From the NCBI GenBank assembly GCA_017161655.1, contig JADFCV010000015.1, positions 1 to 43,496 of the forward strand: a stretch of DNA of 43,496 bases. The letters are read 5' to 3'. This document shows positions 1-9,006 of the stretch, one piece after another (within the stretch, counting starts at the first letter, position 1; the number at the start of each line of letters is the position of its first letter). Made by a program: the position numbers and the translations under genes. The notes beneath the pieces were generated by a model. It was not told the origin of the DNA. It searched no databases and saw only the letters and a program-made list of their open reading frames with translations. Origin of the DNA: Candidatus Sumerlaeota bacterium (GTDB taxonomy: Bacteria > Sumerlaeota > Sumerlaeia > Sumerlaeales > Sumerlaeaceae).

Positions 1-101
1 ACATTGTGCGTGTCTCTAGCGCTGCTGGGCCGATCAATCCTGTGCGATTGCCCTCGATCGACCGCATCAAGAACGTTTATAAGCACAACGTTACAAGTTG
101 A
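1..101 (+). CDS. 3' end of a type IV pilin-like (pseudopilin) gene, cut by the window edge
   Basis: The frame starting at base 3 is open from the window edge to a TGA at 99-101 and encodes the last 32 residues of a protein. Bases 1-82 are identical to 4844-4925, the 3' end of the complete prepilin gene downstream, and are read in the same frame (shared residues include RLPSIDRIKNVY). After that the two copies diverge: this one ends KHNVTS, the other NDTF. It is therefore the tail of a second, nearly identical pilin-like gene. Its N-terminal half lies outside the window, so the class I cannot see directly is inferred from the paralogue. Confidence 0.8.
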   Translation, partial: IVRVSSAAGPINPVRLPSIDRIKNVYKHNVTS

Positions 102-119
102 AAAAAACGTAATGTTTTG

Positions 120-149
120 TTGACAACGAGTTTTTTTTTCGACTATGCT
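120..149 (+). promoter_or_regulatory. Candidate sigma-70-type promoter of the giant secreted-protein gene
   Basis: A perfect -35 hexamer TTGACA (120-125) is followed after 18 bases by TATGCT (144-149). A start near 156 would give a leader of about 60 bases before the ATG at 218. An A-run near 101-107 and a T-run at 131-139 flank this stretch and could also terminate the upstream pilin gene. Based on consensus match only. Confidence 0.45.
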
Positions 150-217
150 CTACGAAATGGCTACATTTAGTTGTTTTGGCCTAGGCAAAGAGTTGAATGG
201 GAAGGAGAAGTCTTGCC

Positions 218-3200
218 ATGTTACATAAGAACGGCCAACGAGGCTTTTCATGGTTAAGTAAAACGTGTTTTCTTTTGAGCGGGTTGGTTGTGACAACTCT
301 CTCCAGCGGAAGTGAAGTTGTGTTTTCGGACATTGATCCTTGGCACCAGTTTCCAGATGTGCAGCCAACCGTGCCCCAAAACCAAGTCATTGCTCAAATA
401 GGCCCGCATTTGTGGGAGACGATTGATGTGCTAGATGGGGATCCCAATGATGGCGTAATCCGTCTCCCAGGTCAAAGTATACGTATTCAGTTAGGTGACG
501 AAGACGAATTAATCATTAAGCACGTTATGGACGTTAGTGGGCTGGATGGGGCTGACGGAGTAGATGCTTGGAAAAATGGCAATCCTGCGCCAACTTCCGG
601 ACAAAATGGTGGAAACGGCGGGCGGATTTATGTGAAAGCGGGGTTCGTCCATGTTCCAACAGAGGACAAGGAGATAACGTTTAAGTTGGACGGCGGTAGA
701 GGGGGCAAAGGCGGAAGTTCTCGTAACCAGGCATGGTTTGTAGAAGGGGGGTACTTGTGTCCCGATTCGCAACAGCCGGTTTATTACTTTCTGGCTTATG
801 ATCCTGATGCACCTACACCACCCGGCGCCAATGGAGGCAAAGGGGGTGACGCGGGAACTCTGGTACTCGATGTTTTGTACTGGGGAAGACCCGATGGTAT
901 GGGGCATTCGGGCGGAGTCCGGATTTATGCCAGAGGAGGGCGTGGCGGAAATGGCGGGGACGGGATGCTAGCCCATCCGGAAGTTCTTGATGAGAATGGA
1001 GATAGCGTTACCGGAATAGCAAATGGGGGAAATGGTGGCGACGGAGGGGCTGGAGGATTTGTTTGGATTGTGAGGGGAGGCGGGGGGCCTTTTGGTGATG
1101 TATCCACAAACCTATTCAAGCCGGACAATTCTCCTATTAATCCGGGCTGTTCGTGTGATGCGTCCGAACAATGGAGCGAGGCCACAACAGTGGAGAGACC
1201 TCTTGCCATCTTTCCCCCTATCGACGTTAGAGGTGGAGATGGCGGAGATGGGGGGGCAGGGGGAAGCACCATGGCCCTGCCGGTCCGCTCCCGGGAAGAG
1301 CCCGGCGGTTGTTGTTCGGTACCGCCTGGTGGCAATGGCGGGAATGGTGGCAATGGCGGTTCGAACGGATCGGTGTTTATGTACCCTTCTTGTCGGCCTG
1401 TTTTCTTATCCATTCAACCCGGTAACGGGGGACACGGAGGGGGAGCAGGCGTGGTTGGGGATATGCTGAATTATGCATTCCCATGCGGAGAGTGGGTCGG
1501 AACTGGTACTTCAGGCGTTTGCGGAAATGGAGGCAACGCAGGAGAGTGGAGAGTGTTCCGCGGGTTAAATTCTGGGCCAGCCCAGCCTTATGCTTTACAC
1601 TGTTACCCGATCGACTGCCCGGCTACAGGTGGAGCTCCGTTCCCCCCGGGAAATAACAATGGTGGGTCACCGCCACCGAGTGGTATTCCGGGTTGTAGAT
1701 CGTGGGAAGGAGGGCAAATAACATTAGCGGAAATTCCTCCTCCATGCGAATATTACCAGTATGTCGGGGCGTTTCAGCCGCCCTTTGCTACGCCTCCGGG
1801 TTACGCGCTAGCTTATCTAGGTCAGGTCATACCTGATCTCTCGGTTCAGAATCGCTTTTTTGATTTCATTGTCAATGAGACGTCTGAGAATGTTCCCGCA
1901 ACGGGGAAATTCTTGAATAAAATGTCTCATGCTTCATTGTGCCCGTCCTCAAGGCCTGGCTACGCAAAGTACCCGCTTTTGGTGGGATCCGTAAATTCGG
2001 AGCGTGTTACCTTTTATCCCGGCATGAATGATTGGGGGTGGGGCCGAGTCAATGCTCCTTATGAGTATGAGTGCGGCTCGTCGCGAACCCTCAACATGCT
2101 CCGGAAACCAGGCAATAAGATTCAGGTGCCATTGCCAGGCTTTTACGACCTTTACACATCGAGCAGCTCTATAACAGGTGGCACCTGGTATGTTCCGAAA
2201 GCTGTGAATGTTTGGTGGAGTGATGGTTGGAGTTGGGATCATCCGCTGTGGGATGTGGCTTGCTCAACAGATGCTGAAGAAAAAGTGTTCTACCCCTTGA
2301 CCAGTCCTCTTGACCGGCTCTCTGGTATGCCTTCGACAGATGTTCATTGCTACTGGGTCAAGAAAACAATTCCACCACACACTACATTGGGGGTCGAGCT
2401 GAGCGGAGAAGCCAAGGTTGGTCTTCGCATCTTTGCGGATAACGGCAATAACTTGCCGACACCTCTGAGTGCTACTTTTGTTGGAAACAAAGAGGTGCTA
2501 GGACATTATACCAATCCGACCAACAATAGCATTTCCGTTTTGATCCTTTTCAACGCGGAGATGAACTATGTTTATCCGAGATTCAGTTTCGCTTGTTCGC
2601 GAGAACCAGTAGCAGTTTATTCGCTGCCGACGCAGGACCCTATCTCGCTAGACGTCTCTTGCATTGGTCGTTGTCCCTTAGGAGACGACTGTGATCCGGA
2701 ATGGGGCTATTCGAAATATGGCTTCGACTTGGCCCCTCGGGTTTCAATAATCGTTTCGGTTTACCACGATAGCGGGCTTAATAGGTGTGTAAGGATTACC
2801 GATGTCATGGGGCGTCCTCTTACACAAACAGACCCTCTGCAAGTAGAATACTTTAATGATTCCGATAGCACCGTGCGTGTCTATGTGGAAATGTGCGTAG
2901 AAGGCTGCGTCGGTTTTCATATGGACGTTACATCGGTGCTAATACCTTATCTCGCCACGGGGTGGGGACATACAGTTGCCGTAGGAGGTGGTGGTGACGT
3001 GAGTGTTTGGGGTGCGAATTGGGCAAAGCAGTTGAATTTGGGGGCCAGTCTCCCCAGCCCGACGAAGATCCCGACACCTGTAATGGGACCCATGTTGTTT
3101 TCGCGAGGTGCCGTGGGAGCGAATGCTTATTGGACGGCTGCTATTACTGATGAGGGACAGCTAAGAGCTTGTGGAGAGAATGCCTCTGGGCAGATAGATG

Positions 3201-4087
3201 CGATGCTGGGCTCGCCAGTTTCGCCCTCAGTCTTTATCCGCAGAGAAGACGGCTCAGTGTTGTCCCAAGTACGGATGGTAAGTTGTGGACCTACGAGCGG
3301 CCATGCTCTTGTTGGCGACGAAGGAGAAGTGTGGAGCTGGGGTCAGAATGATTGGGGGCAATTAGGAATTGGTGTTAGAGAGTCGACAACCACAAAGCGG
3401 CGGGCTGTTCGTGCTATTCTCCCCGATGGCAGTCCCCTCCGTGATGTACGCAAGGTAGTAGCTGGCCAGTACGCGTGTTTGGCTCTTTGTGACAATGGTC
3501 GTGTGTTGGCCTGGGGCTATAACAATTGGGGGCAATTAGGTACTGGGGATTGGATTAGCTATTCCCAGCCGACGCCAGACAAACCGGTAGTAAAGAAGGT
3601 GAACAACACTTTTGTGCCTCTTGAAAACATCGAGGATATAGAAGGTTCGTGGAGCACCTCATTCGCCATAACTAGCGATGGAGTTCTTTGGTCGTGGGGG
3701 GCCAACGAGGTCGGCCAGCTTGGAGATGGAACTTCCACAGCTACGCAAAAGCGCATATTTGCCTCACCAGTTCCGCTGTCCAATGTCAAGCGAGTTGTAG
3801 CAGGACAAAGGACTATATATGCGCTGCTTGAGGACGGCTCACTGTGGCGTTGGGGCCGCATACGGTATCCTAATGGTTTCACAAGGGATGTCACGCTCCC
3901 TGAACGCGTAAATATTCCGTCGGAAAGAAAAGTTGTTGAAGTTGAGGGGTCGGATTATTTTTGTCACTGCTACACATCCGACGGCACGCGTTGGACGTGG
4001 GGGTACAATAATGCTGGGCAATTAGGAACGAACGATCTTATTCCGGTGCCTGAGCCGGCGGCTATTGGGTACCCAGTTTCGCCCTAA
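218..4087 (+). CDS. Giant secreted glycine-rich protein with C-terminal RCC1 repeats
   Basis: The start is taken as the ATG at 218, which has GAAGGAG at 201-207 ten bases upstream; an earlier in-frame ATG at 197 has no ribosome site. The product is 1289 residues. It begins with a basic stretch and a hydrophobic core (CFLLSGLVVTTL), which I read as a Sec signal peptide. Roughly 600-1690 encodes dense glycine clusters (GGNGGNGG, GGDGGDGGAGG) separated by short beta-like strands such as IYVKAG and FVWIVRGG. This resembles the polyglycine-II bundle of the Obg N-terminal domain. A cysteine-rich middle part has no fold I recognise. From about 2950 to 4060 there are about six RCC1-type repeats (WSWGQNDWGQLGIG, AWGYNNWGQLGTGD, WSWGANEVGQLGDGT), expected to form a beta-propeller. 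There is no C-terminal anchor or sorting signal. It sits between two pilin-like genes, suggesting a surface or secreted adhesin-like role, which is inference. Confidence 0.85.
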   Translation: MLHKNGQRGFSWLSKTCFLLSGLVVTTLSSGSEVVFSDIDPWHQFPDVQPTVPQNQVIAQIGPHLWETIDVLDGDPNDGVIRLPGQSIRIQLGDEDELIIKHVMDVSGLDGADGVDAWKNGNPAPTSGQNGGNGGRIYVKAGFVHVPTEDKEITFKLDGGRGGKGGSSRNQAWFVEGGYLCPDSQQPVYYFLAYDPDAPTPPGANGGKGGDAGTLVLDVLYWGRPDGMGHSGGVRIYARGGRGGNGGDGMLAHPEVLDENGDSVTGIANGGNGGDGGAGGFVWIVRGGGGPFGDVSTNLFKPDNSPINPGCSCDASEQWSEATTVERPLAIFPPIDVRGGDGGDGGAGGSTMALPVRSREEPGGCCSVPPGGNGGNGGNGGSNGSVFMYPSCRPVFLSIQPGNGGHGGGAGVVGDMLNYAFPCGEWVGTGTSGVCGNGGNAGEWRVFRGLNSGPAQPYALHCYPIDCPATGGAPFPPGNNNGGSPPPSGIPGCRSWEGGQITLAEIPPPCEYYQYVGAFQPPFATPPGYALAYLGQVIPDLSVQNRFFDFIVNETSENVPATGKFLNKMSHASLCPSSRPGYAKYPLLVGSVNSERVTFYPGMNDWGWGRVNAPYEYECGSSRTLNMLRKPGNKIQVPLPGFYDLYTSSSSITGGTWYVPKAVNVWWSDGWSWDHPLWDVACSTDAEEKVFYPLTSPLDRLSGMPSTDVHCYWVKKTIPPHTTLGVELSGEAKVGLRIFADNGNNLPTPLSATFVGNKEVLGHYTNPTNNSISVLILFNAEMNYVYPRFSFACSREPVAVYSLPTQDPISLDVSCIGRCPLGDDCDPEWGYSKYGFDLAPRVSIIVSVYHDSGLNRCVRITDVMGRPLTQTDPLQVEYFNDSDSTVRVYVEMCVEGCVGFHMDVTSVLIPYLATGWGHTVAVGGGGDVSVWGANWAKQLNLGASLPSPTKIPTPVMGPMLFSRGAVGANAYWTAAITDEGQLRACGENASGQIDAMLGSPVSPSVFIRREDGSVLSQVRMVSCGPTSGHALVGDEGEVWSWGQNDWGQLGIGVRESTTTKRRAVRAILPDGSPLRDVRKVVAGQYACLALCDNGRVLAWGYNNWGQLGTGDWISYSQPTPDKPVVKKVNNTFVPLENIEDIEGSWSTSFAITSDGVLWSWGANEVGQLGDGTSTATQKRIFASPVPLSNVKRVVAGQRTIYALLEDGSLWRWGRIRYPNGFTRDVTLPERVNIPSERKVVEVEGSDYFCHCYTSDGTRWTWGYNNAGQLGTNDLIPVPEPAAIGYPVSP

Positions 4088-4212
4088 GGATAGAGATCGT
4101 CCGAGATTCTGGATATCCGTGCGCTATGGAAGAGAGCTTAAGGGCCAAGGCGTGGCGGCATAAGGAAATCGATCGTTGCAGGAAACATTGATGCTAGGAG
4201 GGAGGTGAGAAA

Positions 4213-4938
4213 GTGAGAAAGGCATTCACCCTCATCGAGTTGTTGATCGTTGTGGCGATCATTGCGATTCTGGCGGCCATTGCGGTGCCGAATTTCCTAG
4301 AGGCTCAAACGCGGTCAAAGGTTTCGCGAGCGAAGGCGGATATGCGGAGCCTTGCGACGGCAATCGAGTCGTACACGGTGGACCACAACAAACCGCCGAC
4401 GGTCATTGTGCTGGGTAAGACCTCTTCCAGTTCGTATCCGTTCGGCGACTACAGTATTGTGAACACGGCTTCCACGACTCCCTACTGTGTCAGTGCGCGT
4501 TTCAAGCGGTTGACGACGCCGGTGGCTTACATCACCTCAGTCTTTGTCGATCCATTCCGTCCCACAGGCTACGGCGTGAGCCCGACCGGTAGTATGAATA
4601 TCGAGTACGACACCTATGACTACTTCGAAGCATACGATTTCACACCAGGGACGGGGTCGTACGATCAGAGCACGCCAAACTGGCGCGGCGCTGGCATCAC
4701 CTCTGGGGCAAACTGGCGTGTGGTTAGCGCTGGACCGGATCGTGTGAATTTCTTCGGCGGCGGTTACGCAGGTCAGTTCCCCATGCCGGATCGGTCATTC
4801 GGCTTGGACTATGATCCGACGAACGGAACTGTGAGCCGCGGCGACATTGTGCGTGTCTCTAGCGCTGCTGGGCCGATCAATCCTGTGCGATTGCCCTCGA
4901 TCGACCGCATCAAGAACGTTTATAACGACACTTTCTGA
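4213..4938 (+). CDS. Type IV pilin-like / type II secretion pseudopilin (prepilin N-terminal methylation motif)
   Basis: Starts with GTG at 4213 behind a strong purine-rich site (AGGAGGGAGGTGA, 4197-4209). The 241-residue product opens with MRKAFTLIELLIVVAIIAIL, the prepilin peptidase motif: a short basic leader, cleavage before F, glutamate at +5 and a hydrophobic helix. The residue before the cut is alanine instead of the usual glycine. After the helix comes the typical amphipathic stretch (FLEAQTRSKVSRAKADM), then a globular domain rich in Tyr, Gly, Ser and Thr. Such proteins form the shaft of type IV pili or the pseudopilus of type II secretion. It lies 125 bases after the giant gene and is followed by a hairpin terminator. 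Its 3' end is duplicated at the window start. No pilus assembly genes are in the window. Confidence 0.9.
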   Translation: MRKAFTLIELLIVVAIIAILAAIAVPNFLEAQTRSKVSRAKADMRSLATAIESYTVDHNKPPTVIVLGKTSSSSYPFGDYSIVNTASTTPYCVSARFKRLTTPVAYITSVFVDPFRPTGYGVSPTGSMNIEYDTYDYFEAYDFTPGTGSYDQSTPNWRGAGITSGANWRVVSAGPDRVNFFGGGYAGQFPMPDRSFGLDYDPTNGTVSRGDIVRVSSAAGPINPVRLPSIDRIKNVYNDTF

Positions 4939-4974
4939 GTGTTACGGCACCAGCAGAAGGTGTGTGTAAACTGA

Positions 4975-5026
4975 GGCTCCCGCTGCGGGCGATGTTCAGT
5001 CGCTTACAGAAGGGAGCCATTTCTTT
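4975..5026 (+). terminator. Hairpin terminator after the pilin gene, possibly bidirectional
   Basis: GGCTCCC (4975-4981) pairs with GGGAGCC (5012-5018), followed by ATTTCTTT. The loop is long (30 bases) and the T-run is short. It lies between the convergent pilin gene and the minus-strand glycosyltransferase, so it could serve both. Confidence 0.5.
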
Positions 5027-5074
5027 GACCAAGCTTTGACGCTCTCTGCTCCAGGAAGTTGTATGGACTGGGTG

Positions 5075-6934
5075 CTACGGGGTGGAGCGCTTCCAGATCT
5101 CTACTCCATAGGATTCTTCGCTGGTGAAGGGAGTTTTTCCGTACAGGGCGAGGGACATGTAATTTGAGCGCAACCAAGAGAAGAAACGGGCGCTCAACAG
5201 GGGTGGATATCCGAAATGGGGTCGGTGGACGAGAACGACGTAAGTCGGTTGTGTTTTCGCGTAGGCCGAGAGAATCGCGTCTTCCCCATACGCTTGCATT
5301 TCATAAGGGCCGAGCTGATGAAAGCGCACAGGGTTTGGTTGCTGGATGAGGTAATGTATGATCGACCCACCAGGAAGAGCGGCAACCGTTTCGCCAGACC
5401 GAAGACGCTGCTTGAGGTCACGAGATGCCGCCAAAATGGCCGCGGCATTGGGGTGGCGTGGCGGCGGAAGAGTGAAAAGCCTCAGGGTAGCAGAGTCCAC
5501 CAAATAGGTCTTCTGCATAAGGGTGCTAGCACTTTTTGCCACGTGGGTTGCCAGAAAAGCCGCGAGAAGACCTGCGAAGGCAGTGCCGGAAATCCATGCT
5601 CCGCGCTTATTATGCACGAACCAGCGGCGGATGACGCTGCCTGCGACAGCAGTGCAGAAGAGCAGCGTCGGAACAGCTTGATAAAAGCCGTATTCGTTCA
5701 ATCGGGGATTGAGTAACATACGACTCAGAAGCCCCGCGGCAAAAACTCCGAATGCCAGAGCTAGAACGTTTTGCAGCTGCGCTTTAACGGCCTGGGGCGA
5801 GTCGAGACATTGCCTGCGGCCCTGGCAAAGGTCGAAGACAACGACGCATAAGGCGAGGAGACCCCAGACGGGCATACCTCGCGGCAGGGACTCGATGAGT
5901 ACCTTGTAGGCAAGCGCTGGCGCGGACAGAACAAACGCGGGAAGGGGAAGAAAGCTGAGAATCCCAAGCACAAGAACCTTACGTGGGGAAGGGGCTTCGC
6001 GTGCTACCAGCCGTCCCCAAAGCAGAACGAGCCCAAGAAAGCAAATTCCGCACGATCCCCACAGCAGCACGCGCAGACCATTCATGAGTGGAGCATCAGC
6101 TCCGAGCTGGGCCTTTTGGCGAATGCCGGAGAGAGCTGAGGGCGAAATTGCTGCAAAGGCGGCCCCGAGAACATGAGGAATTTCCTGGGGTGAGTAAAAA
6201 AGAGCGGCGAGGGCAACGGCGATTCCGCCAATGACCAGAAGAGCGAGGCAGACTTGGGCAAGCACGCTCCACATCTGGTTACAGCGCTGCGGCTGAGGGG
6301 TGCTCCACAGGTGAGCAGTGTGACCAGCAGCAAGAGCGAGCCAGCACGCAAGAGCGATCTCTGGTTTGGTAAGAATTGTGGTACTTGCGCATGCAAAACT
6401 CGCTAACCACCAGTAGGCAGCGCGTCGGTCGTGAAGGGCAAAAAGCCCTTTTGCAAAGAATGCGAGCGCGCCTAAACTCAATGTCATGCCGACCGTGACA
6501 GCATGACTGTAAGGTGCCACGAAGTTGAAGTTCGTGCAAAGTGGCAAGGCTGGGAAAATGGCGAGTAGCTGAAAGGCTGCGGTGGCACAATGTGCGACCG
6601 CTTTGCTCCAGGCATAGGAAAAAACGGTCCACAAACTCAGGCATGCGAATGCCGCGATAACAAGGTTTGAGATTTGAATGCTGTGGTTGTGTGTGCCGAG
6701 GAGACGAAGCACAATAGCATTCCACGTGAGTGGCAGAGGACCGTAAATGTAGGCAAAATCGCGATACGGAAGGCGCCTCACGTCCGCGATGAGCCAGGCA
6801 TTGTAGAGCTCATGAGGAAAGTCGATGAGCAAGTCGCCGAGCCGATCCCACGTGAGGACGGCGAGGAGCAGGAAGAGTCCGGCCTCGGCAAAGCCGGCCA
6901 GGCGATTCGCTTTCGTGGACAGTGCGGCACTCAT
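5075..6934 (-). CDS. GT-C fold integral membrane glycosyltransferase-like protein (GT39/ArnT-like), copy 2 of a tandem pair
   Basis: A 619-residue protein with about ten or more hydrophobic segments. Its first extracytoplasmic loop (DFPHELYNAWLIAD, then YRDFAYIYGPL) has the acidic residues and DF..YGP pattern seen in GT39/ArnT-like lipid-linked sugar transferases. The C-terminal soluble part contains PNPVRF, a conserved GED and ESYGVEIW, all mirrored in the gene just upstream. Its ATG (6934-6932) overlaps the TGA of that gene (ATGA), so the two are probably translationally coupled. The sugar donor and acceptor cannot be told from sequence. It may glycosylate envelope lipids or the neighbouring secreted proteins, but that is inference. 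Confidence 0.75.
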   Translation of the reverse strand: MSAALSTKANRLAGFAEAGLFLLLAVLTWDRLGDLLIDFPHELYNAWLIADVRRLPYRDFAYIYGPLPLTWNAIVLRLLGTHNHSIQISNLVIAAFACLSLWTVFSYAWSKAVAHCATAAFQLLAIFPALPLCTNFNFVAPYSHAVTVGMTLSLGALAFFAKGLFALHDRRAAYWWLASFACASTTILTKPEIALACWLALAAGHTAHLWSTPQPQRCNQMWSVLAQVCLALLVIGGIAVALAALFYSPQEIPHVLGAAFAAISPSALSGIRQKAQLGADAPLMNGLRVLLWGSCGICFLGLVLLWGRLVAREAPSPRKVLVLGILSFLPLPAFVLSAPALAYKVLIESLPRGMPVWGLLALCVVVFDLCQGRRQCLDSPQAVKAQLQNVLALAFGVFAAGLLSRMLLNPRLNEYGFYQAVPTLLFCTAVAGSVIRRWFVHNKRGAWISGTAFAGLLAAFLATHVAKSASTLMQKTYLVDSATLRLFTLPPPRHPNAAAILAASRDLKQRLRSGETVAALPGGSIIHYLIQQPNPVRFHQLGPYEMQAYGEDAILSAYAKTQPTYVVLVHRPHFGYPPLLSARFFSWLRSNYMSLALYGKTPFTSEESYGVEIWKRSTP

Positions 6935-8796
6935 TTGGCCAGCGCGTGTGGGGCAGGATGGGCATTTTTGCGCACGTAGATTTCCACTCCGTGGGACTCT
7001 ACCGCTGTAAACGGCGGTGCGCCAATGCGCTCAACAAGATCGTAGTTTTGCCGGATCCACGAAACGAAGCGCTGACCAAAGGCAGGGGTGGTTCCGAAAA
7101 TCGGAACATCGGGAGTGAACTTGTGAATCAGCGCAAGATATTGTGGCGCAGCTTTTTCATAAGCGGCGACGATTTGTTCTTCGCCGAAAGCGGAGACTTC
7201 CACCGTTGCGAGATGGTCAAAGCGTGTAGGATTAGGACGCCGCAGGACGTAATGATAAAGTGTGCCTTCGGGGACGGCTGCAAACGTGGCTCCAGCGCTG
7301 GTCAGCGTATCGATCCGTTCAAGCCCCGCGAGCAGGATTTTTGTCGGAGTGAGTTTCTTGGGCGAGCCTGGCACGTAAAGCGTCAGGCCAGGCAGGCGGA
7401 TGAGGTGTGTCCGATCGTGGATGTTGGTAAAGAGCAAGAGGAGGGCTGTGAGGGCAAATGCCATCACAATGCCACTCACGAAGGCTCCTCGCAAAACCGC
7501 ACGCAGGTCGGTTCTCTTTTCGAGGGATATGAGTGGATCAAGCCACCGATGGGTGGCCCACGCAAAGATCAGTGTCGTGGCAGGGAGAGCTTGATAAAAG
7601 CCGTATTGGTAAACGCGTGCGTTGAGCGGCATGCGCACGAGCATAAGAAGGGCAAAGCTTGCCCACAGTGTTCGGACGAACGTGGGGCCAGCTTGCATGT
7701 TGACGCGCCACAGAGCTCGCAGTTCGAGAATCCAGAGGAGGAACGTCCACAGGGGGAGGGACCAAGGAAGGCGAAACCAGAGAACATTTGCCGTAAAATC
7801 CCAGGCAGCGAGGACGGGTGCAAGGGGAAGTGCAATGGCTAGAATCACAAGCCATTTGCGCATTTGTCGTGGTGGGGCACTGCGCACGCAGAGCCGGATC
7901 CATGTCTCGCAAAGGTACGCGATGGCGAGAATTGCCAGGAACCAGAGGAGTATCCGTGCGGTGTTTTCGATTGGGGCGTCGAACCCAAAGTGGCGCAGCT
8001 GACGACTCGTTGTCGCAGTCTTTGTCGAAATTACGCCCCATGGGCCTTGCATGGCGCGCCAGAAGACTTCTGGGGGCAGGACCATGGAAAAGTAGAGGGC
8101 AAACGCCGCGCAGGGGAGGAAAAAACCCGCCGCGAAAGTGAGCATTTGCCGGAACCCAGCGCGCACGGTGGAGGTGTTGCGGAGTAACACAGCCAGGGCA
8201 AAAGCTGAAGTGAGAACAAGCGCCAAGGCGACGTCAGCACGTGTGAAAAGAATTGCCCCGTTGGTGAATCCAGCGATGAACAGCAAAAGGCGATTCGGGC
8301 GGCGCGAGTAAATGGCGAACGAAGCCAAGCCGCATGTAGCCAACGCCATGGCGTGCAGCGAGCTCTGGTTATAGGGCGCTACGTAATTGAAGATGGGTGC
8401 CTCGAGGAAACCGCCAAAAATGAATGCCACTTCGAGGATGATGACGGTTACCGCAGCAGAGATTTTCCCATACGCGATTCGGATGATCAGGTAGACTGCG
8501 AGCGTCAAAGTTAGTGCCAGCGCAACGTTAGACGCGAACAGAACATCGCTGTGACTGCCGAAAAGGCGAAAAACCAGGCCGTCCCACACGAGAGCCCAAG
8601 CGCCGTGTGGGTGTTCGAAGTCGAGGAAGGGCCGGGCTCCGCATGCCATCAACCACGCGTGGTAGAGCTCCCGGGGGGTGTCCACGAGTAAATCGCCGAA
8701 ACGCCGCCAGGTAGCCACAAGGAGAGCGCCGAAAAGCAAGGCCGCAAAGATCTCCAGTCCGTTGGCTCGAAGGAAGTCTCTTCTGTCGCTGCTCAT
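6931..8796 (-). CDS. GT-C fold integral membrane glycosyltransferase-like protein, copy 1 of a tandem pair
   Basis: A multi-pass membrane protein of 621 residues if started at the ATG at 8796 (MSSDRRDF). A TTG at 8826 would add ten residues; neither has a clear ribosome site. It is a paralogue of the following gene: the first loop reads DTPRELYHAWLMA followed by FLDFEHPHGAW, and the C-terminal part has PNPTRF, AFGEEQI and ESHGVEIY. These match the other copy almost position for position although the middle membrane segments have diverged. The first-loop acidic residues are where GT39/ArnT-type enzymes bind the lipid-phosphate sugar donor. The pair shares an ATGA overlap and runs divergently from ispH. 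No other glycan biosynthesis genes are next to it. Confidence 0.75.
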   Translation of the reverse strand: MSSDRRDFLRANGLEIFAALLFGALLVATWRRFGDLLVDTPRELYHAWLMACGARPFLDFEHPHGAWALVWDGLVFRLFGSHSDVLFASNVALALTLTLAVYLIIRIAYGKISAAVTVIILEVAFIFGGFLEAPIFNYVAPYNQSSLHAMALATCGLASFAIYSRRPNRLLLFIAGFTNGAILFTRADVALALVLTSAFALAVLLRNTSTVRAGFRQMLTFAAGFFLPCAAFALYFSMVLPPEVFWRAMQGPWGVISTKTATTSRQLRHFGFDAPIENTARILLWFLAILAIAYLCETWIRLCVRSAPPRQMRKWLVILAIALPLAPVLAAWDFTANVLWFRLPWSLPLWTFLLWILELRALWRVNMQAGPTFVRTLWASFALLMLVRMPLNARVYQYGFYQALPATTLIFAWATHRWLDPLISLEKRTDLRAVLRGAFVSGIVMAFALTALLLLFTNIHDRTHLIRLPGLTLYVPGSPKKLTPTKILLAGLERIDTLTSAGATFAAVPEGTLYHYVLRRPNPTRFDHLATVEVSAFGEEQIVAAYEKAAPQYLALIHKFTPDVPIFGTTPAFGQRFVSWIRQNYDLVERIGAPPFTAVESHGVEIYVRKNAHPAPHALAK

Positions 8797-9006
8797 CCAA
8801 TTGTTCGTTCTAACTGCGAATCGCAAGTGATGATGGCTGAGCTTTTATGACGGCGGAACTCGATTCGTCAAGGCATGGCGGGCCTATAAGTGCTTTTTCC
8901 CGCGGTCCGATCGACGTTTTCGGGAATAGGGGGGCACACCGCCGAATAGAAGGTTTCGAATCATAGAATCATGCGCTTCGCAACACAACGGAGGGATGAC
9001 ATCAAG

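Noticed and set aside
925..1413. Proline-rich 162-codon minus-strand frame
   Set aside because: It is the reverse complement of the glycine codons in the giant gene (GGN gives NCC), not a real Pro-rich protein.
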